Below are positions 43,128-52,500 of a DNA stretch of 64,000 nt, piece by piece. The notes beneath the pieces are model-generated. The model was not told the origin of the DNA and ran no database searches. It saw nothing but the letters and a program-made list of their open reading frames with translations. The stretch spans positions 372,001 through 436,000 of the forward strand of contig CAIMLR010000007.1 in the NCBI GenBank assembly GCA_903842345.1, in the 5' to 3' direction. Source of the DNA: an uncultured Myxococcales bacterium. Lineage in GTDB: Bacteria; Myxococcota_A; UBA9042. The translations under genes were made by a program, and so were the position numbers. Numbering within the stretch: the stretch's first letter is position 1; each line of letters begins with the position of its first letter.

Positions 43128-45403
43128 TTCGACTTTCCTCCGAACGGTACAGTCAGCTCGAGCCACGTGGAGAACCCGGCGGGTGCATCGCGCAACTCGA
43201 TTGAACCGCCGATCTCCAGAACCATCTGCCGAACGAGCGACAATCCCAGGCCCATGCCAGTCCCCAGCGGCCCGGAAACGCGGGTCGTTGTGCTATACAT
43301 CGGATCCCAAATTCGCGCACGATTTTGAGGCTCGATACCGATTCCTGTATCCAAGACGTCGAGCGTATGCGCTTTGCTGTTAGACTGGCCGCGGAAGACA
43401 ATCTCTCGTCGACCCGTTGAGTTCTCTGTTGCAAGAATGGCCTTCATGGCGTTGGTGTACAGGTTCATCACGATGCCTGAGTAGATGACGACCGGCATCT
43501 GGGGAACCATAACGTCGTCTCCCAGGTCAATCGTCGTTGCAATTTCGCGCGAGCGTGCAAAACTCGCGAGTCTGTCGACCACTCGGCGAATCTGCGGCGC
43601 CGCAGCGAACGAAACGCTGCGGAAAGTGTGGGTCGCGTCGACGAACGAAGTGGTGTAGCTCATGATCGATGAGAACGATTCGAAGCTATCGGCCAACTCT
43701 GCGGCGGGCGCGTTCAACTCTGGATGGGTCTTGGCCAGTTCTCTGACTATTCGAAGCGCCTGCTCCAGGGACGAACTCATGCGACGTGCTTCGTGAGTCA
43801 AAAAACCGGCAACTACTCCAAGTGAACTCATGGCTTCGAGCTTTTGTCTGGATTGCCGATCATAGGTCTCGGCTTTTTCGATGTCGTCCTGTATGCCAGT
43901 TACCTTGGTCACCAACTCGTCTTTCTCAGCCTGCGAGAGGGTCGGTCGCTTCTTGATCCAGTCCAGGACCTTGCGCACGTCCTTCCGAGCCTTCTCGGTC
44001 TTTTCCTCGGCCTGTTCGTGTTTTTCGTCCAGAAGGCGCGCCTTGTCTAAACTCGCAAGATTCTCGAGCGCAAATCGAATAGCCTCAATCAAGTTGGCCA
44101 TCGCCGCATTTTGCAAGAATCCTTCACGATCCATGGACGGCGTCAAGTCATGTTGCGCCTTCGAGACAGTCGAAGGCGACGACTCCACAAAGACAGCACC
44201 GATCATCTGATGATTTGTAGGAATATTCAGAGCTGGATTGAGTGCCGGATCGCTGGCGACCCGTCGGTCGAACGGTAGTAGTGTGCGCGCCAGTTGACTC
44301 CGCCAATCTCGTCGATTGTGCGCATGGTCTTCAGCAAGCGATAGCCAGTCATTACCCTCGAATCCATACGGGAACACGCGAAAGCCATGATCAACAACCG
44401 CGATGCCGTGATTCGCTTTGATCCATTTCCATCCATCTCTACCTTCCACTTCTTTTGCCTGGAGCATCCCCTTGCGCTTTGGAAAGAAGCGCAAGTCGGC
44501 ATACAGACCTGCAGCGATTGAGTTTGGAAAATCGAGTTCCACGACGACGGGAACGCCGTCCTCGAACGATGTCGTGATCGAGAGCTTTTCCCGAACAAGT
44601 TTCACCCTCACGGTGGCGCGCGCGTGCCCGAGGATCAGAGAAGCCAAGTCTTGCTCTGCGTCGGTTGGCCCAACTCCGGGAAGGAGGGCTTGGAAGCCAG
44701 GATCAGCTTCCGACTTGGCGGGTTTTTGCGCAGCCATGTGCCCGCGATCAAGTCCCGACAGGGGCGAAACAATAGTCAGAACCTTGGTCCGGAACGAGCG
44801 ATCCGTGACAAAGTCCAGTGCCTGGGCGAGGCGGGTGATTTTCAGGATCGTCCCGGTCTTTGCATTGGGTGGGGCGGAGTAGACTTCAAACGGGACCTCA
44901 ACTTGGGCGAGGTTCCGGCTTTGATCGATTTTGTTCCAATCAAAATGAGCGTAAAGCCGCGTCATTTTCCCAGTCTTCGGGTCGTGCGCAGTGGTGGAGA
45001 GACTCAGCTCCGATCCCAAATAGCGGACCGCAAAACGACCGATTCCTTTTTGGCCGGTGAGGCGCCGCTTGAACCGGCGCGAGGCGCGGTCAGCCATCTT
45101 GCCTGCCGTCGCGATCCGCATCCAACGTGCTTCAAATTCATCGCGGGTCATGCCGTGCCCATCATCGATGATCGTGATCGACTTCGACTTTTCGTCGACT
45201 TGCAACTCGCATGTGACTGCGTCGGCGTCGTACGCGTTCTTGATAAGCTCGACAACCGCCACTTCGGCGCTCGCGACCAGCCGCTCGCCGAGCTCTTCGA
45301 GGAGCCGCGAGTCAGACAAGAACGCAAACACTCCGTGTTCCAACAACGTGACGTCGGTTCCGTTCGCTATACCCGTAGAACGGCTCGGCTTGGGGCTCAT
45401 CAT
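43124..45403 (-). CDS. Double-GHKL protein: Hsp90/MORC-like ATPase fused to a histidine kinase
   Basis: 759 residues from the ATG at 45403 (ATGA overlap with the methyltransferase stop). The N-terminal GHKL domain has ELIKNAYDAD (52-61), IIDDGHGM (78-85) and GQKGIGRFAVRYLG (117-130), the pattern of Hsp90/MutL/MORC ATPases. A coiled coil follows (LDEKHEQAEEKTEKARKDVR). Then comes a histidine-kinase core: H-box FLTHEARR (His near 536), N-box NLYTNAMKAIL, DTGIGI and GTGMGLGLSLVRQMV. So it carries two ATP-binding folds. GHKL ATPases of the MORC type next to DNA methylases and receiver proteins have been described as restriction-modification-like systems by comparative genomics. No sensor or membrane segment is present; the stimulus is probably internal. 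Confidence 0.8.
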   Translation of the reverse strand: MMSPKPSRSTGIANGTDVTLLEHGVFAFLSDSRLLEELGERLVASAEVAVVELIKNAYDADAVTCELQVDEKSKSITIIDDGHGMTRDEFEARWMRIATAGKMADRASRRFKRRLTGQKGIGRFAVRYLGSELSLSTTAHDPKTGKMTRLYAHFDWNKIDQSRNLAQVEVPFEVYSAPPNAKTGTILKITRLAQALDFVTDRSFRTKVLTIVSPLSGLDRGHMAAQKPAKSEADPGFQALLPGVGPTDAEQDLASLILGHARATVRVKLVREKLSITTSFEDGVPVVVELDFPNSIAAGLYADLRFFPKRKGMLQAKEVEGRDGWKWIKANHGIAVVDHGFRVFPYGFEGNDWLSLAEDHAHNRRDWRSQLARTLLPFDRRVASDPALNPALNIPTNHQMIGAVFVESSPSTVSKAQHDLTPSMDREGFLQNAAMANLIEAIRFALENLASLDKARLLDEKHEQAEEKTEKARKDVRKVLDWIKKRPTLSQAEKDELVTKVTGIQDDIEKAETYDRQSRQKLEAMSSLGVVAGFLTHEARRMSSSLEQALRIVRELAKTHPELNAPAAELADSFESFSSIMSYTTSFVDATHTFRSVSFAAAPQIRRVVDRLASFARSREIATTIDLGDDVMVPQMPVVIYSGIVMNLYTNAMKAILATENSTGRREIVFRGQSNSKAHTLDVLDTGIGIEPQNRARIWDPMYSTTTRVSGPLGTGMGLGLSLVRQMVLEIGGSIELRDAPAGFSTWLELTVPFGGKSK

Positions 45404-46770
45404 TCGATTTCCGATACGGTCGATAGGAAACAGTTGACCTGTTTGACCTCGACCTTGCAAAAGCCGTTCGAGAGGTTAGCCAAATGATCGCGGAACGCGA
45501 AGCTGCGAAACTTCTCCACGAACTCTGGGGAGCGGTCAATACCAACGTCGTGAATGCCGCACACGGCGCCGACCGCGACTGCGCCGACTTCGTTCACATA
45601 TGCCTTGGGGCCTTCGCCGACGAATCCGCTCGCATACAGGATGTCGCTGATCGGGGGAAGTTTGAACTGCCACCAGTCTACTCTTGCTCGACAGGTTGCG
45701 GTGTTTCTCAGGGAAGCAGCGACTTGATCCAGATATACGCGTAGTGGGCTACTCTGAGCGCGCTCAGGATTGACGAGCCAACAGCGTAGGCCGATTTGAA
45801 CGAACGCGGTCTCGAACAGGTCATTGGTCAGCGAGAGCTCAGTCGAAGAAAGAAGACGAAGTGATGTGACACACGGCAGCACATCGAGATTACGCTCGAG
45901 TCCGTGGCGGAGTCTGTCATGCTCTGTGAGTATGAATGCGCGCTGGCTACCAGAGCTTAGGCCTCGTTGAGCGAACGGGCGACCGTTCTGCCGGGCTGAG
46001 TAGCCGAGGATTGCATTGCCGGCAGCTGCTTTTCGAGACTCCGGCTTGATGGCACCTTTGGAATCAATCACAAAAGTTCGCCAGTTTTGACGAACCGCAC
46101 GCTTGTCGATGACCGTCACGCAGGATGTCGTTAGGACGCGGTCGAAAACGTCAAATGAAAATCGGTAGACATCAACCGACCAGCCAGACCGCTCGATGTA
46201 ATCGCGAAGCGGCTGACCGGCCGGTCGCGAGACCCACTCCTGCGGGACCAGCATGGCGACAACACCGTCTGCATTCGTTTTGAGAAGGCCAAGCCAAAGA
46301 AAGTAGATGTAGGCATTGGAAAGCCCGCTTGGGCGCACTCCGCTTCGCGCTGCGATTGCTGACGAGACGCGCGCCCGCCAATCGTCCGTGATGTCGTGAT
46401 GGCGAACATATGGAGGATTCCCGATCGCCAAATCGTAGAGCCGATCTTCTGGATCACTGAACGCGCAGCCATTCACGATGCTAGCAGAGTCCGACAGCTT
46501 TGCACTCGGGAGCCGCGCAGCGTCGATTTCAAACCCAAAATAGCGCACATAGGTCCCGGCGCGGGCAAACCGGCCGTCGCCCGCTCCAGGATCGAAGACA
46601 TCGGCGAAGTGGTCGCGGTATCGATGGGCGACATTCCAGACAATGGTGACTGCCGAATGCGGCGTGTCGACTTGGCAGCGGTCGAGATAGTCCCGGTTCG
46701 CATCCAAGCCGTACCCGGCCGTGGCGGCCTGGTCACGATCCAGCGATGGGGCCTCTTCTCGATCGTCCAT
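45400..46770 (-). CDS. N6-adenine-type DNA methyltransferase (Eco57I/TaqI-like)
   Basis: 456 residues taking the ATG at 46770; an upstream in-frame ATG at 46821 exists and neither has a clear ribosome site. Motif I is DPGAGDGRFA (60-69, SAM binding) and motif IV is NPPY (118-121, catalysis) in LAIGNPPYVRHHD, the order of gamma-class N6-adenine methylases. YIYFLWLGLL and VAMLVPQEWVSRP are typical next elements. The C-terminal ~250 residues would include the target-recognition part. No restriction endonuclease is fused or obvious beside it. First gene of the coupled operon with the double-GHKL ATPase. Confidence 0.85.
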   Translation of the reverse strand: MDDREEAPSLDRDQAATAGYGLDANRDYLDRCQVDTPHSAVTIVWNVAHRYRDHFADVFDPGAGDGRFARAGTYVRYFGFEIDAARLPSAKLSDSASIVNGCAFSDPEDRLYDLAIGNPPYVRHHDITDDWRARVSSAIAARSGVRPSGLSNAYIYFLWLGLLKTNADGVVAMLVPQEWVSRPAGQPLRDYIERSGWSVDVYRFSFDVFDRVLTTSCVTVIDKRAVRQNWRTFVIDSKGAIKPESRKAAAGNAILGYSARQNGRPFAQRGLSSGSQRAFILTEHDRLRHGLERNLDVLPCVTSLRLLSSTELSLTNDLFETAFVQIGLRCWLVNPERAQSSPLRVYLDQVAASLRNTATCRARVDWWQFKLPPISDILYASGFVGEGPKAYVNEVGAVAVGAVCGIHDVGIDRSPEFVEKFRSFAFRDHLANLSNGFCKVEVKQVNCFLSTVSEIE

Positions 46771-46897
46771 GTTGCTCGTCGTGCCCCGGCGGTGAATGCC
46801 CCGTCGCGGCGGGCGAGCCATCGTACAGGCCCGCGGGGCGCCGGGTCAAATACCCACTCGTCGCGCCGGATGGCGTCACCAAGCGCGAGCTGTTGGC

Positions 46898-47146
46898 TCA
46901 CCGCCTGTGGTTCTGAGCCTTCATCCGCCGGACCTTCTCGATGATCGTGTCCACAAATGCCAAGCGTTCCGCACGAAACGTCTCGTCGGGGTAGCTCTGG
47001 TAGTTCGAAAACGTCTCTCGGGTTACGCGAAGAGATTCCAGCACGAAAGTAGCTTCGCGTGCCGTCAGGTGCTCGCCTGACGAAACTTCCAGGATCGCCG
47101 TGGGCGTGCTTTCTGGAATTTCCGGTTTCGGGTTTCGAGTGCTCAT
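46898..47146 (-). CDS. Small acidic/helical protein, unknown
   Basis: 82 residues. The ATG at 47146 is favoured over 47152 because GAGGA is 6 nt upstream. Pro-rich start, then helices (HLTAREATFVLESLRVTRET, RLAFVDTIIEKVRRMK). No family recognised. An ATCTCATGTGAGAT palindrome lies about 55 bp upstream, the same as before the next gene, so both are probably controlled together. Confidence 0.5.
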   Translation of the reverse strand: MSTRNPKPEIPESTPTAILEVSSGEHLTAREATFVLESLRVTRETFSNYQSYPDETFRAERLAFVDTIIEKVRRMKAQNHRR

Positions 47147-47201
47147 TGTCATTCCTCAAATTAGCGCCGGACCTTGGGCGCGTCATCGACTGGGACAGCG
47201 T

Positions 47202-47215
47202 ATCTCATGTGAGAT
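47202..47215. promoter_or_regulatory. Operator-like palindrome ATCTCATGTGAGAT, copy 1
   Basis: Arms ATCTCA/TGAGAT around TG, upstream of the 82-residue gene. An identical 14-mer is at 48039-48052. Confidence 0.55.
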
Positions 47216-47243
47216 TGCGGTGCGCGCGCGTCCCCCGGCTGAA

Positions 47244-47963
47244 TCAAACCTGAAGCTTCCCGATCCGGATGAGCTCTGCCTCGAACTCTGGAAGCCATTC
47301 CTCGAAGAGCTGCCGGAGGCTCTGAACCTTCTTATGCATCGCACGCGCCTTCTCTTCGGTCAGGCCGGAGAGGTCTGTCGCGCTGACGCCGTCAAACTTG
47401 TCCGCGGCCGCGGCTAGCGATGAAAAGCGCTTGGCCGCCGTCGGAAGCGGTTTGGCTCCCCGCACTTTCTGGCCCTCGGCTGGAGCACGGGACTCCCGAA
47501 TCTTGTCTTCGAGTTGTTCGACGGTGAGCCGCTGGTCGACCGCGAGTTGTGCGAGGTCCTTGCGCCGTTCTTCCGGCACATGGAGCAATCGTTTCTGATG
47601 ACTGGGCAGCAAATCCTTCGCGGCTTCGCCAAACAGCAACTCTGGATCCTGCAGCTGCAAGGCGTACCAGAGGTTCGACTGGGACACCTTGATCTCAGGA
47701 TCCTTGCAGAGCGCCTGGAAGACTGCGTCGCCGTTATCAATTTGCGAAGCATCGCCGTTCCAGATTCCGTCGACGACGAGCTTGCCGATGTGCTTGAGGA
47801 ACTCCAGGCCCTTCGATTGGCGGGCCTGAATGATCTGTTCGCGAAGCCTCTCGAAAACAGCGTCCTGATCGCGGGAGAGCTGAGGCAATGCGACGACAAT
47901 CGCGGCCTGTAGGACGTCGGTCTCACTTCGTACAAGTTTCGTCGGTTTGAATGGTTTTGCCAT
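47244..47963 (-). CDS. DUF1016-N-like predicted DNA-binding protein (copy A)
   Basis: 239 residues from the ATG at 47963; in-frame ATGs at 47984 and 48017 would add 7 or 18 residues. The middle section (FLKHIGKLVVDGIWNGD, VSQSNLWYALQLQDPELLF, LPSHQKRLLHVPEERRKDLAQLA, LTVEQLEDKI) resembles the helical N-terminal domain of DUF1016/YhcG proteins, but the PD-(D/E)xK nuclease half is missing. The C-terminus is a coiled-coil-like stretch (EKARAMHKKVQSLRQLFEEW). It shares this pattern with the gene at 61814-62587. A palindrome lies about 75 bp upstream (probable autoregulation). A partition- or repressor-like role is possible. Confidence 0.6.
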   Translation of the reverse strand: MAKPFKPTKLVRSETDVLQAAIVVALPQLSRDQDAVFERLREQIIQARQSKGLEFLKHIGKLVVDGIWNGDASQIDNGDAVFQALCKDPEIKVSQSNLWYALQLQDPELLFGEAAKDLLPSHQKRLLHVPEERRKDLAQLAVDQRLTVEQLEDKIRESRAPAEGQKVRGAKPLPTAAKRFSSLAAAADKFDGVSATDLSGLTEEKARAMHKKVQSLRQLFEEWLPEFEAELIRIGKLQV

Positions 47964-48037
47964 GGCTTGCTCTTTGCTGCGCATGACCGCGCGTGTGTCT
48001 GTGTACGGTAGATTCATGACGAGCGCAAGATCGATGC

Positions 48038-48053
48038 AATCTCATGTGAGATT
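48038..48053. promoter_or_regulatory. Operator-like palindrome AATCTCATGTGAGATT, copy 2
   Basis: Seven-bp arms AATCTCA/TGAGATT around TG, upstream of the DUF1016-N-like gene. It repeats the site at 47202 exactly over 14 bp. Confidence 0.55.
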
Positions 48054-48604
48054 TGGGGGAGGACCGATCCGTGATTGGATGTGCGGTGTTGTGCTGTCCT
48101 GGTGAGCATCGTGTTGGGAGGGCCCCGGGTCAGAGTGTTACCGATGCTCCCGGCCGGACATTGCTCACCCTCCAGTTCGGGGGGAGGCGGGTGGCTGGTT
48201 CTCACCGGCTCTTCCCATCGGCTGTTCTGCGACAGAGGCGGCGCGTTGGGTCCGGCGCGGCGAGCCGCCTTCGGGGTGTTTACGCGCGTAAACACATAGG
48301 CGATGACGCGGTAATGGGTCAGTCGCGAGCTCGGAGACCCGTAACGATTCCCAGTTATCCCCTGTAGAGCATATAGCCGGGCAAATGCCCCTGGCCAGCG
48401 ATGCAGAGATGACGTTAGGTGACGGACACGGGGCACGCGTCTGAGATTCGCTCGAGCCACGTTCGCTGGTAACTGCCGCGCTTTGGGGGGGGGCTGGTCA
48501 CGTTCCTAGATAGGGCGGCAGCCGGGTCAACTAGCAAAGGGCCGGGTTCAGCGCACAACTCGCCGTTGCGCGCCAGACGTTGATCACGCGGAGTGCGGCT
48601 GAGT
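48054..48604. other. Non-coding stretch with degenerate sequence
   Basis: No credible gene in about 550 nt. It holds the 20-bp palindrome at 48276 and an uninterrupted G-run near 48485. Open frames here lack ribosome sites or motifs. Confidence 0.5.
48276..48295. repeat. Perfect 20-bp palindrome, copy 1
   Basis: GTGTTTACGCGCGTAAACAC is its own reverse complement. The identical 20-mer occurs at 61787-61806, 13.5 kb away. There is no loop or T-run, so a protein-binding or recombination site is more likely than a terminator. Confidence 0.7.
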
Positions 48605-49434
48605 TCACAGATCACAGCCCCGCCGTCGGCGGCGCCCGACCGCGCGGCGGGTTTCCTCCACCAGCATCCGCCCCAGCAGTTCCGACCATCTCTCTGGTGG
48701 CTCAGGCTCGGCCGACGTTGGCTCCGGCTGCGCCGCCCCCTGTTTGCCCCGGTCGCCGGGGCCGAGCAGTTCATGGGCGCGCGCGAGTTCACCCCCGCAC
48801 GTGCGGCGCAGCGCACAACCCCACATGGCGGACCTTGAACAGCCCGACGGCAGCACGTGGCGCAGAAAACGCTGCATCACCTCCAGTGGCGCCAGCGTCA
48901 CGGTCGCCGAGCCGTGCGTGCGAACCGTCAGTCCGTCGTCCGTCACCAGCCGCTGGCCGCTCAGCCCGACGCGGTGCGTGTCCGGACGGGATAGTGCAGC
49001 ACGTACGTCGAGCGGCCAAACGGTTGTCCGATGTACACGCCCCTTTTGTTCGGCGTCGGCAGTTTGGCAAGTAGCCGCGGCCAGGCGTCTGGGTCCTCGT
49101 CCCACCGCAGACCCTTTCATCGCAGATTGTCGAGGCCGCCGATTAGTCGCGCGCGGAACCTGGCCTTCAGTTGCGTGACCGCAAGCACTAATCCCTGGTG
49201 ATGTAGCGACTTCTTGCCGTCCAGCGTCAGCCCGCCCGCGGTCACCACGCAGTAACCATGCGGGTGACATTCGAGCTCGCGCGCCCCCGTGTGCAACACC
49301 AACGTCGCGCCGAGTCGCACTCCGTGACGGTCCTGACCCACCAAAGTCAGCACACCGCCGAAGACCGGCCGCCAAGAAAGCAGAGAGTGGTCTGTCCGGA
49401 CGGTCTTGACGAACCCGCGGAAGTTCGTCAACAC
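48605..49434 (-). pseudogene. Decayed IS91-family transposase
   Basis: Parts of an IS91-type rolling-circle transposase are spread over different minus-strand frames. The order 5' to 3' is: FGGVLTLVGQDRHG and LVLHTGARELECHPHGYCVV (the HPHxHC-type His motif, here HPHGYC) at about 49350-49250; GGLTLDGKKSLHH; a PFGRSTYVLHYPVRT segment equivalent to PFGGPxQVLxYLxRYTHR near 49000; then VGLSGQRLVTDDGLTV, LAPLEVMQRFLRHVLPSG and a C-terminal RWSELLGRMLV near 48650. At least two frameshifts and a damaged His motif show it is inactive. It separates the methyltransferase island from the Rhs gene and may have helped assemble this region. Confidence 0.7.
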
Positions 49435-49506
49435 TCTGCAGCATACGGGAACGTTAGGAAGTCGAACCCGGACAAAGACTGATTGATCCGTTTTCGCGAG
49501 GGAAAA

Positions 49507-52500
49507 ATGAGGCTTACGAAAGGCACTCTGATCGGGATGTTCACTTTCACGCTGCTCACGGCGTTATTTTCGACCGCTCCTGCGTTCGCTGAGGATTGTG
49601 ACCCCGACGTCGACAACTGCGAAGAAGGCCAGTCCGAGGAGACCGCGGTCGACAAAGCTGCCTCGGGTCTTTCCCAACTGTATTCGGAAGGATTCTCTGG
49701 GGGCTACACTTGGCAGGTCGATATTATTTGCCCACCGTTTTGTGTTGGAAATAGCACGACCAACTACGAATCCCCATCAGCTGCCACATATGCGAGCGAC
49801 GACAAGACAAAGGCCCCGTCAAACCCGTTTGACCCTTCAACGTGGCTCCAATTCCACCCTAACGACCCTCCATATTCTGTCCAACCGACTCCCATCGGAT
49901 GGGCTGCTCCCCAGGCGAAGTCCGGTGAGGATATTAAGTTCACATCCTCGGGGGCGGAGGTGGCGGAGTCGATTCGCAATACCATGAAGGACAAGTCGGG
50001 CAATTTCGACCCAGGCTCGGTTCAAACCGGTAACGGCTTTGCACCGGTCGACAAAACACAGGTAAACGCTGTCAAGCTCGGTGCAGACGGCAAGGCCATG
50101 AATTACTCCCCGTTCGATCCTAAGGGCACGTCGCCGAGCAATAATCCGACAGATTCAATCGTGCAGGCGGTTACCGACACGAGTGTGGATGTTTACAAGG
50201 CTGTTAAGGCGGTGCCGGGAATGCCTTCTTCGCCGATCGTCGACCAGGTGTTGAAACTCCCGAATTTTTTGAACGGGCGGGGCTCGCCGAGCCCGGACAC
50301 GTCGGCAGACGGCAGCACAGATCCAATCGACGCGGGAACCGGTGAGTATCGAAATACCTGGACCGATCTGCAACTAGACGACGTCGGTCCGTCGATCGTA
50401 GTCCAAAGAACGTATCGCAGTCGTCAGACTCGGACCGGTATTCTCGGGCACAACTGGAATTTTTCTTACGATCAACATTTGATTAACTTGGTGTCTGCGA
50501 TCAAGCCGAATGTGACCGGCGGTATTGGGTGTCAGACTCCCCACTTTCGGTGGGTTGACGGTGTTGGTAATATCATTGATTTTATTGACGTGGACGGAGG
50601 TAGTCACATCCAGTCGGTGCCCGACGGTGCGACAAAATTGACGTTCGGCGCTGACGCGTTCGCTACTATTCAAAAACCCGACGGACAATCGTTCGGGTTT
50701 GATGAGGCAGGGAACCTGGTCTGGGTTTCAGACCGCAACGGAAACAAAACTGTCGTCTGGTGGTCAAAGGGAATCTGCCCCTCAATCGACCAGAACTGGC
50801 GCCTATCGAAGGTCAGCAGCCCTCATCATGCCGTCAAACTGGAATACGATTGCGGGACCGGTTTTCTGAGTGAGATTTACGTGGAGGGGCAGAAAGACTC
50901 GACTTTGACCAGTTACTACGTCGCTCCCGAAAATGCCGCCGGGACCTTGCTCTCCGCCACAAGCCCTACCGGGGTTACCGAATCTTATGAATACGCCCAA
51001 GCGCCATACAGCGGTCCCGTGGTGCCGAACGATCAGATCCCAACACCAGAGGCGCGGATCGTGTGTGATTCCGCATGTGAGGCATTCAATCCGGACTCCG
51101 TTTGTGGCGCACAAACTTCAGCAGCGATCGAAATGACTTGCGGTGGAGCCTTGGAGGACTGCCCTGCTTCATGCCAGCAATCCTGCGACTCTCAATGTGG
51201 AGACAACATAGATGTCATGGCATGCGCCATTAAATGCGCGGCCCCGAGCCTTCAGCCGTCAGCGCAAAGCGGTGGCATGACGGGTTGCAAGGCCTACGCA
51301 ATTGGGAACAAGGGGCACTGCGAGGCGCGTGTTGACCAAATTTGCGGTGGAGCTTGCTTGATTGCTGGCATCGACAATTGTGATCCCAAAACCATTCAGG
51401 GCGGCTCATTCAAAGGCGATCCTGTCGGCTTCGAAGAAAATTTCTATGCCGCGATTGACGCGGTTGGATCCGCGCTGTTTTTCACCGATTATTGGACCGA
51501 GAGCCACCAAGAGTGGGAGTGCCTGGGTTGCTACTGGGCAGGCAAGTTTTGCGGGAAGGACAACTGTCAAGAGGGGCGCACCTGCAAGGCAGATTGCATG
51601 GCGGGCCTGCACGGTGCCGTGGATCCATGCGACGCGAACGATCCACCGACCCAGGATGTATGTGCAGACATCGCGAACGAAGATAAGTGCAACGTGGCTG
51701 CTGAAGCGAAATGTATTGGAGCGTGCGCAGAGCCGTGCGTGAAGGCGTGCGTTGAGCAATGTCCGGCCTCGTGTAAAACCGTCATGGCTCAATGTGTGAC
51801 AATGGCAACAAGCCCCGTGACTGGCCCGCAGCTTCATGCGCAATGCGTCGACCAATGTATGTCCAATCACGGGCAGATCCAGGGCCAGGACTTCTATGGA
51901 CACGCTGCGGACTTGAAATACAACCTAACCGCTATCAAAGATGGGAATGACAAAGTGTGGCTTTCAAACGTGTACGGAATGGACGTCTTCTCGCCGTCGT
52001 TCGACCGAGTCACACAACAGTATTTCGGCGAAGCATATGGTCCTAGTGCTAAGCCATTCGTTGAAATTCGCTATGTGGATCTGAAAAATGGCACCTATCC
52101 GAGAGACGCGGATCTCGTAACGGTAATGCATGAATCACCAAACAGCTACTCGGTTTGCCCCACGGATGATACCGATCTCCCGTCGCCGCTAAGTTTCGGT
52201 CCGCCCGCTGCCTCCTCGAAGGATATGGGCGACACCAGCGACGTGGCCTTCGCGAGCATGACCGTGGATGCAGCGGGTAATCAGTGGACGTTCATGTCTG
52301 ACCGCTTTGGGCGCGTTCTGCGTCGAGTGAACCCACACTTCAAATCCAAAGCGAACGGCGCGACCAACAGCGACCATACCGCGATAATTATCAACTATGA
52401 CGATGCGGGGCGTCCGCTCGGATATCAAACGGAATTCGGCGACCGATATTGCAATTCATACTCAGGGGCGAATTGGTTTCCGAGCTTTGTGACCCACTTG

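Noticed and set aside
48276-48295. Palindrome as a protelomerase site (shares TACGCGCGTA with the centre of phage N15 telRL)
   Set aside because: Only the central 10 bp agree, the palindrome is far shorter than known resolution sites, it occurs twice, and no telomere resolvase gene is visible.
48605-49444. Single intact 279-residue minus-strand gene
   Set aside because: Only parts of this frame match IS91 transposase; the matching pieces jump frames, so it is a relic.
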